Shown in pieces: positions 60,745 through 64,000 of a stretch of 64,000 nucleotides of DNA. The DNA is from Pseudarthrobacter sp. IC2-21. GTDB lineage: Bacteria > Actinomycetota > Actinomycetes > Actinomycetales > Micrococcaceae. Within the stretch, counting starts at the first letter, position 1. Every line of letters begins with the position of its first letter. The translations under genes were made by a program, and so were the position numbers. The stretch lies in the NCBI RefSeq assembly GCF_034048115.1, contig NZ_CP139145.1, positions 1,426,001-1,490,000 of the forward strand, in the 5' to 3' direction. The notes under the pieces are model-generated. The model had not been told where the DNA came from. It was given only the letters and a program-made list of their open reading frames with translations, and searched no databases.

Positions 60745-63654
60745 GTGGCCAAGGTCCGCGTACATGAGCTCGCTAAAGAGCTCGGTATTACTTCCAAAGA
60801 TGCAGTGACAAAACTGCAGGAACTGGGCGAATTCGTTCGCTCCGCCTCGTCAACGATTGAGGCCCCGGTGGTGCGGAAGCTCCGCAACGCCTACCCCGAC
60901 GCCGCGGCAAAGGCTGCGGCCCCCGCAGCAGCGCCCAAGGCAGCTGCACCGTCGGCAGAATCACGTCCCGCAGCACCCGCTCCGGGTCCAGCAGCTCCCA
61001 AGGCTCCGGCAGCCCCTGCTGCTCCGGCGCCCGCTGCCGCCGCTCCCTCAGCACCGGCCGCACCTGCTGCCGCAGCTCCCGCGGCGCCTGCAGCGCCGGC
61101 CCCGGCCGCCAGTGCCCCGTCCACCGGCGCCAAGCCCGGTGCCCGGCCCGCACCGAAGGCTGAAGCCCCGGCCGCACCCGCCCGTCAGGGTGGATCGGGC
61201 TCGCAGGGCGGCTCCGCTCCGCGTCCCGGCGGCCCCCGTCCGGGCAACAACCCGTTCGCCACGTCCCAGGGCATGCCCCGCGGCCGCGGCGGCGACGGAG
61301 AGCGTGCTCCGCGTCCGGGTAACAACCCCTTCGCTCCCTCGCAGGGCATGCCCCGCGCTGGTGGCCGTCCCGACGGCGACCGTCCCGGTGGTCCGCGTCC
61401 CGCAGCCGGTGCAGGTGGCCCCCGTCCGGGTGGTCCGCGTCCCGCAGCCGGTGCAGGCGGGCCCCGTCCCGCTGCTGGCGCAGGTGGACCCCGCCCGGGT
61501 GCACCGCGTCCCGCGGGTGCCGGTGGAAACCGTCCTACTCCGGGCATGATGCCCAACCGCACTGAGCGTCCCGCACCCGCTGGTGCCGGACGTCCCGGCG
61601 GCGGAGCCCGTGGACCCGGACGTCCCGGTGGCGCTCCAGGCACAGGCGGCGCTCCCGGCACCGGTGGCGGCGCTCCCGCCGGCGGTGGCTTCGGCAAGGG
61701 CGGCCGCGGTCGCGGCGGCACCCAGGGTGCCTTCGGCAAGGGCGGCGCAGGCCGTGGCAAGCAGCGCAAGTCGAAGCGTGCCAAGCGCCAGGAACTCGAG
61801 CAGATGAGTGCTCCGTCGCTGGGTGGCGTGAGCGTACCCCGCGGCGACGGCAACACCGTTGTCCGGCTGCGCCGCGGTTCGTCCATCACGGACTTTGCCG
61901 ACAAGATCGAGGCAAACCCCGCAGCACTGGTGACCGTGCTCTTCCACCTCGGCGAAATGGCCACGGCCACCCAGTCGCTGGATGAAGAAACGTTCGCACT
62001 GCTCGGTGAGGAGCTTGGCTACAAGCTCCAGGTTGTGTCCCCTGAGGACGAGGAGCGCGAGCTGCTCTCCGGGTTCGACATCGACTTCGACGCCGAACTG
62101 GAAGCCGAAGGCGACGAAGACCTCGAAGCCCGTCCTCCGGTTGTCACCGTCATGGGCCACGTTGACCACGGTAAAACCCGCCTGCTCGACGCCATCCGCA
62201 AGTCCGACGTTGTTGCGGGCGAACACGGCGGCATCACGCAGCACATCGGTGCTTACCAGGTCACCCACACCCACGAAGGCGAAGATCGCAAGATCACCTT
62301 CATCGATACTCCGGGCCACGAGGCGTTCACCGCCATGCGTGCCCGTGGTGCCAAGGTCACCGACATCGCCATCCTGGTGGTCGCAGCGGACGACGGCGTT
62401 ATGCCGCAGACCGTTGAAGCCCTCAACCACGCCCAGGCAGCCAATGTGCCGATCGTGGTTGCGGTGAACAAGATCGACAAGGAAGGCGCCAACCCGGACA
62501 AGGTCCGCGGCCAGCTGACCGAGTACGGCCTGGTTCCCGAGGAATACGGTGGCGACACCATGTTCGTGGAGGTCTCTGCCCGCCAGAACCTCAACATCGA
62601 CGCCCTGCTCGAGGCCGTCCTGCTCACCGCAGACGCCGCCCTGGACATGCGCGCCAACCCGAACAAGGACGCCCGCGGTATTGCGATCGAAGCGAACCTG
62701 GACAAGGGCCGCGGTGCAGTTGCCACCGTCCTGGTGCAGTCCGGAACCTTGCGTGTCGGCGACACGATCGTGGCAGGCACGGCTCACGGCCGCGTCCGCG
62801 CCATGTTCGACGACGACGGCAGTGCACTGACCGAGGCCGGCCCGTCCCGCCCCGTGCAGGTGCTGGGTCTGTCCAACGTGCCGCGCGCCGGTGACACCTT
62901 CTTTGTGACCGCTGACGAGCGCACCGCCCGCCAGATCGCCGAGAAGCGTGAAGCAGCCGACCGTAACGCCGCCCTGGCCAAGCGCCGCAAGCGCATCAGC
63001 CTCGAAGACTTCGACCAGGCCGTGGCCGATGGCAAGATCGACACCCTCAATCTCATCCTCAAGGGTGACGTTTCCGGTGCCGTGGAAGCCCTCGAAGACG
63101 CCCTGCTCAAGATCGACGTCGGGGAAGGCGTGCAGCTGCGCGTCATCCACCGCGGTGTGGGTGCCATCACGCAGAATGACGTCAACCTGGCGACGGTCGA
63201 CAGTGCCGTCATCATCGGCTTCAACGTCAAGCCTGCCGAGCGGGTTGCCGAACTGGCAGACCGTGAAGGCGTGGACATGCGCTTCTACTCCGTCATCTAC
63301 GGCGCAATCGATGACATCGAGATGGCCCTCAAGGGCATGCTCAAGCCGGAGTACGAAGAGGTCCAGCTGGGCACCGCCGAGGTCCGCGAAGTGTTCCGTT
63401 CCTCCAAGTTCGGCAACATTGCAGGCTCCATCGTTCGCTCGGGCATCATCCGACGCAACACGAAGGCCCGCGTCAGCCGCGACGGCAAGGTCATCGGTGA
63501 CAACCTCACCGTTGAGACGCTCAAGCGCTTCAAGGACGACGCCACCGAGGTCCGCACGGACTTCGAGTGTGGTATCGGTCTTGGTTCGTACAACGACATC
63601 AACGAAGGCGACATCATCGAGACCTTCGAGATGCGCGAAAAGCCGCGCGTCTAG
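60745..63654 (+). CDS. infB: Translation initiation factor IF-2
   Basis: A 969-residue IF-2, the GTPase that brings fMet-tRNA to the 30S subunit. The N-terminus [27 protein letters not shown] is the IF2N fold. A 300-residue low-complexity region follows, first Ala/Pro-rich, then Gly/Arg/Pro-rich with [13 protein letters not shown] and RPGNNPFA repeats. The G domain has GHVDHGKT (about 471-478), DTPGHE (about 521) and NKID (about 575), then IF-2 domains II-IV. ACAGGAG precedes GTG 60745. The protein is long because of the extended spacer, as in other high-GC actinobacteria. Confidence 0.98.
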   Translation: MAKVRVHELAKELGITSKDAVTKLQELGEFVRSASSTIEAPVVRKLRNAYPDAAAKAAAPAAAPKAAAPSAESRPAAPAPGPAAPKAPAAPAAPAPAAAAPSAPAAPAAAAPAAPAAPAPAASAPSTGAKPGARPAPKAEAPAAPARQGGSGSQGGSAPRPGGPRPGNNPFATSQGMPRGRGGDGERAPRPGNNPFAPSQGMPRAGGRPDGDRPGGPRPAAGAGGPRPGGPRPAAGAGGPRPAAGAGGPRPGAPRPAGAGGNRPTPGMMPNRTERPAPAGAGRPGGGARGPGRPGGAPGTGGAPGTGGGAPAGGGFGKGGRGRGGTQGAFGKGGAGRGKQRKSKRAKRQELEQMSAPSLGGVSVPRGDGNTVVRLRRGSSITDFADKIEANPAALVTVLFHLGEMATATQSLDEETFALLGEELGYKLQVVSPEDEERELLSGFDIDFDAELEAEGDEDLEARPPVVTVMGHVDHGKTRLLDAIRKSDVVAGEHGGITQHIGAYQVTHTHEGEDRKITFIDTPGHEAFTAMRARGAKVTDIAILVVAADDGVMPQTVEALNHAQAANVPIVVAVNKIDKEGANPDKVRGQLTEYGLVPEEYGGDTMFVEVSARQNLNIDALLEAVLLTADAALDMRANPNKDARGIAIEANLDKGRGAVATVLVQSGTLRVGDTIVAGTAHGRVRAMFDDDGSALTEAGPSRPVQVLGLSNVPRAGDTFFVTADERTARQIAEKREAADRNAALAKRRKRISLEDFDQAVADGKIDTLNLILKGDVSGAVEALEDALLKIDVGEGVQLRVIHRGVGAITQNDVNLATVDSAVIIGFNVKPAERVAELADREGVDMRFYSVIYGAIDDIEMALKGMLKPEYEEVQLGTAEVREVFRSSKFGNIAGSIVRSGIIRRNTKARVSRDGKVIGDNLTVETLKRFKDDATEVRTDFECGIGLGSYNDINEGDIIETFEMREKPRV

Positions 63655-63683
63655 TCGTTCTGGTTCAAAAGGTGCGGGGCTGC

Positions 63684-63794
63684 TGGATTTTTTCCGGCGG
63701 CCCCGCCCCTTCGCTGGGCGGCCTCCGTCTTACGACGTCGGCCGCCCAGCTTCGGCAGGCCCGATGCCACTCCCTGGCCGCCGGAAAAAATCCA
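63684..63794. repeat. Nested perfect inverted repeats between infB and rbfA
   Basis: Outer 19-bp arms, 63684-63702 and 63776-63794, match without a mismatch (core GGATTTTTTCCGGCGG). Inside, GCTGGGCGGCC (63713-63723) pairs with 63740-63750, and its 16-base loop contains a 4-bp CGTC/GACG stem. The T/A tracts in the outer arms would allow termination on either strand. Confidence 0.92.
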
Positions 63795-63843
63795 ACGGGA
63801 GTCCATCGTTGACTCGCCGTAGTGCGTGGCAGAAAACTGAAAC

Positions 63844-63874
63844 GTACGACGCAGCCCGTCAGGCGCCGTCGTAC
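63844..63874 (+). promoter_or_regulatory. Hairpin just before rbfA
   Basis: GTACGACG (63844-63851) and CGTCGTAC (63867-63874) are perfect 8-bp arms, ending 23 bases before the rbfA start. Confidence 0.6.
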
Positions 63875-63897
63875 ATCCCAAATTTTTAGGAGTGGAA

Positions 63898-64000
63898 ATG
63901 GCTGATCCCGCACGGGCTGCCAAGTTGGCGCAGCGGATCAAGGTTGTTGTTGCGGAGGCTCTGGGCCGGAAGGTTAAGGACCCCCGGCTGGAGGGCATTA
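63898..64000 (+). CDS. rbfA: Ribosome-binding factor A, 3'-truncated by window end
   Basis: The first 34 residues of RbfA, a 30S maturation factor: ADPARAAKLAQRIKVVVAEA, then LGRKVKDPRLEG, the conserved opening helix and KDPRL turn of the KH-fold protein. AGGAGTGG lies six bases before ATG 63898. The gene runs past the window edge. It completes the order rimP-nusA-ylxR-infB-rbfA. Confidence 0.93.
   Translation, partial: MADPARAAKLAQRIKVVVAEALGRKVKDPRLEGI

Noticed and set aside
61048..63150. 700-residue reading frame on the minus strand across infB
   Set aside because: It mirrors infB, whose IF-2 motifs are unambiguous; the antisense protein is Gly/Thr/Ala low complexity with no domain. GC-rich codon bias leaves the opposite strand open.

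Overview
The window is high-GC chromosomal DNA from an actinobacterium, most likely a member of the Micrococcaceae such as Arthrobacter or Pseudarthrobacter. Support comes from GC-rich codon use with frequent GTG starts, TAGGNT/TAGAAT-type -10 boxes, 4-bp ATGA/GTGA/TGATG gene overlaps, the actinobacterial order rpsB-tsf-pyrH-frr-cdsA and dxr-rip-ispG-GNAT-proS-DUF4439-rimP-nusA-ylxR-infB-rbfA, and a bkd plus leucine-degradation locus laid out like that of mycobacteria. The taxon is inferred from gene content; no rRNA is present.

Layout. 1-2.7 kb: end of a membrane redox cluster (ApbE flavinyltransferase, haem-b ferric-reductase-like membrane protein, NuoF-like flavoprotein, small ferredoxin). 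2.7-11.3 kb: dnaG, two complete tRNA-Asn transcription units, a Bcr/CflA-type exporter with a small membrane ORF across a tandem-repeat junction, Holin-X-like, CDP-alcohol phosphatidyltransferase, DMT transporter, GT4 glycosyltransferase, tRNA-Met. 11.4-16.2 kb: a stand-alone Upf1-like helicase fused to a DUF2726 nuclease-like domain, a glutaryl-CoA-dehydrogenase-like gene behind a perfect palindrome, and an M23 peptidase. 16.6-21.6 kb: rpsB, tsf, pyrH, frr, cdsA and a DivIVA-repeat protein.

21.7-28.5 kb: a divergent organic-acid uptake region. On the minus strand lie a LytS-type kinase, LytTR regulator, small membrane protein and SSS symporter. On the plus strand lie a DUF485 protein and an ActP-like symporter. 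29.4-42.7 kb: branched-chain amino acid (leucine) catabolism, with an Lrp/AsnC regulator, bkd E1alpha/E1beta/E2, a divergent TetR regulator, then methylcrotonyl-CoA-type carboxylase, acyl-CoA dehydrogenase, CoA-transferase A/B, a MaoC hydratase and a CitE-like lyase. Sites matching or nearly matching TGTGA-N6-TCACA (CRP/GlxR class) lie in the three divergent control regions of these modules, which suggests joint carbon-source control.

42.7-64 kb: a lipase-maturation-factor homologue, dxr, site-2 protease, a SatD-like regulator/membrane protein pair behind nested inverted repeats, YciI, ispG, GNAT, a structured gap before proS, TSUP transporter, PLP decarboxylase, a phosphotransferase interrupted by a coding tandem repeat, VIT1-type transporter, DUF4439, then rimP-nusA-ylxR-infB and the start of rbfA behind large nested hairpins. 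No CRISPR array, integrase, transposase or prophage structural gene was recognised.
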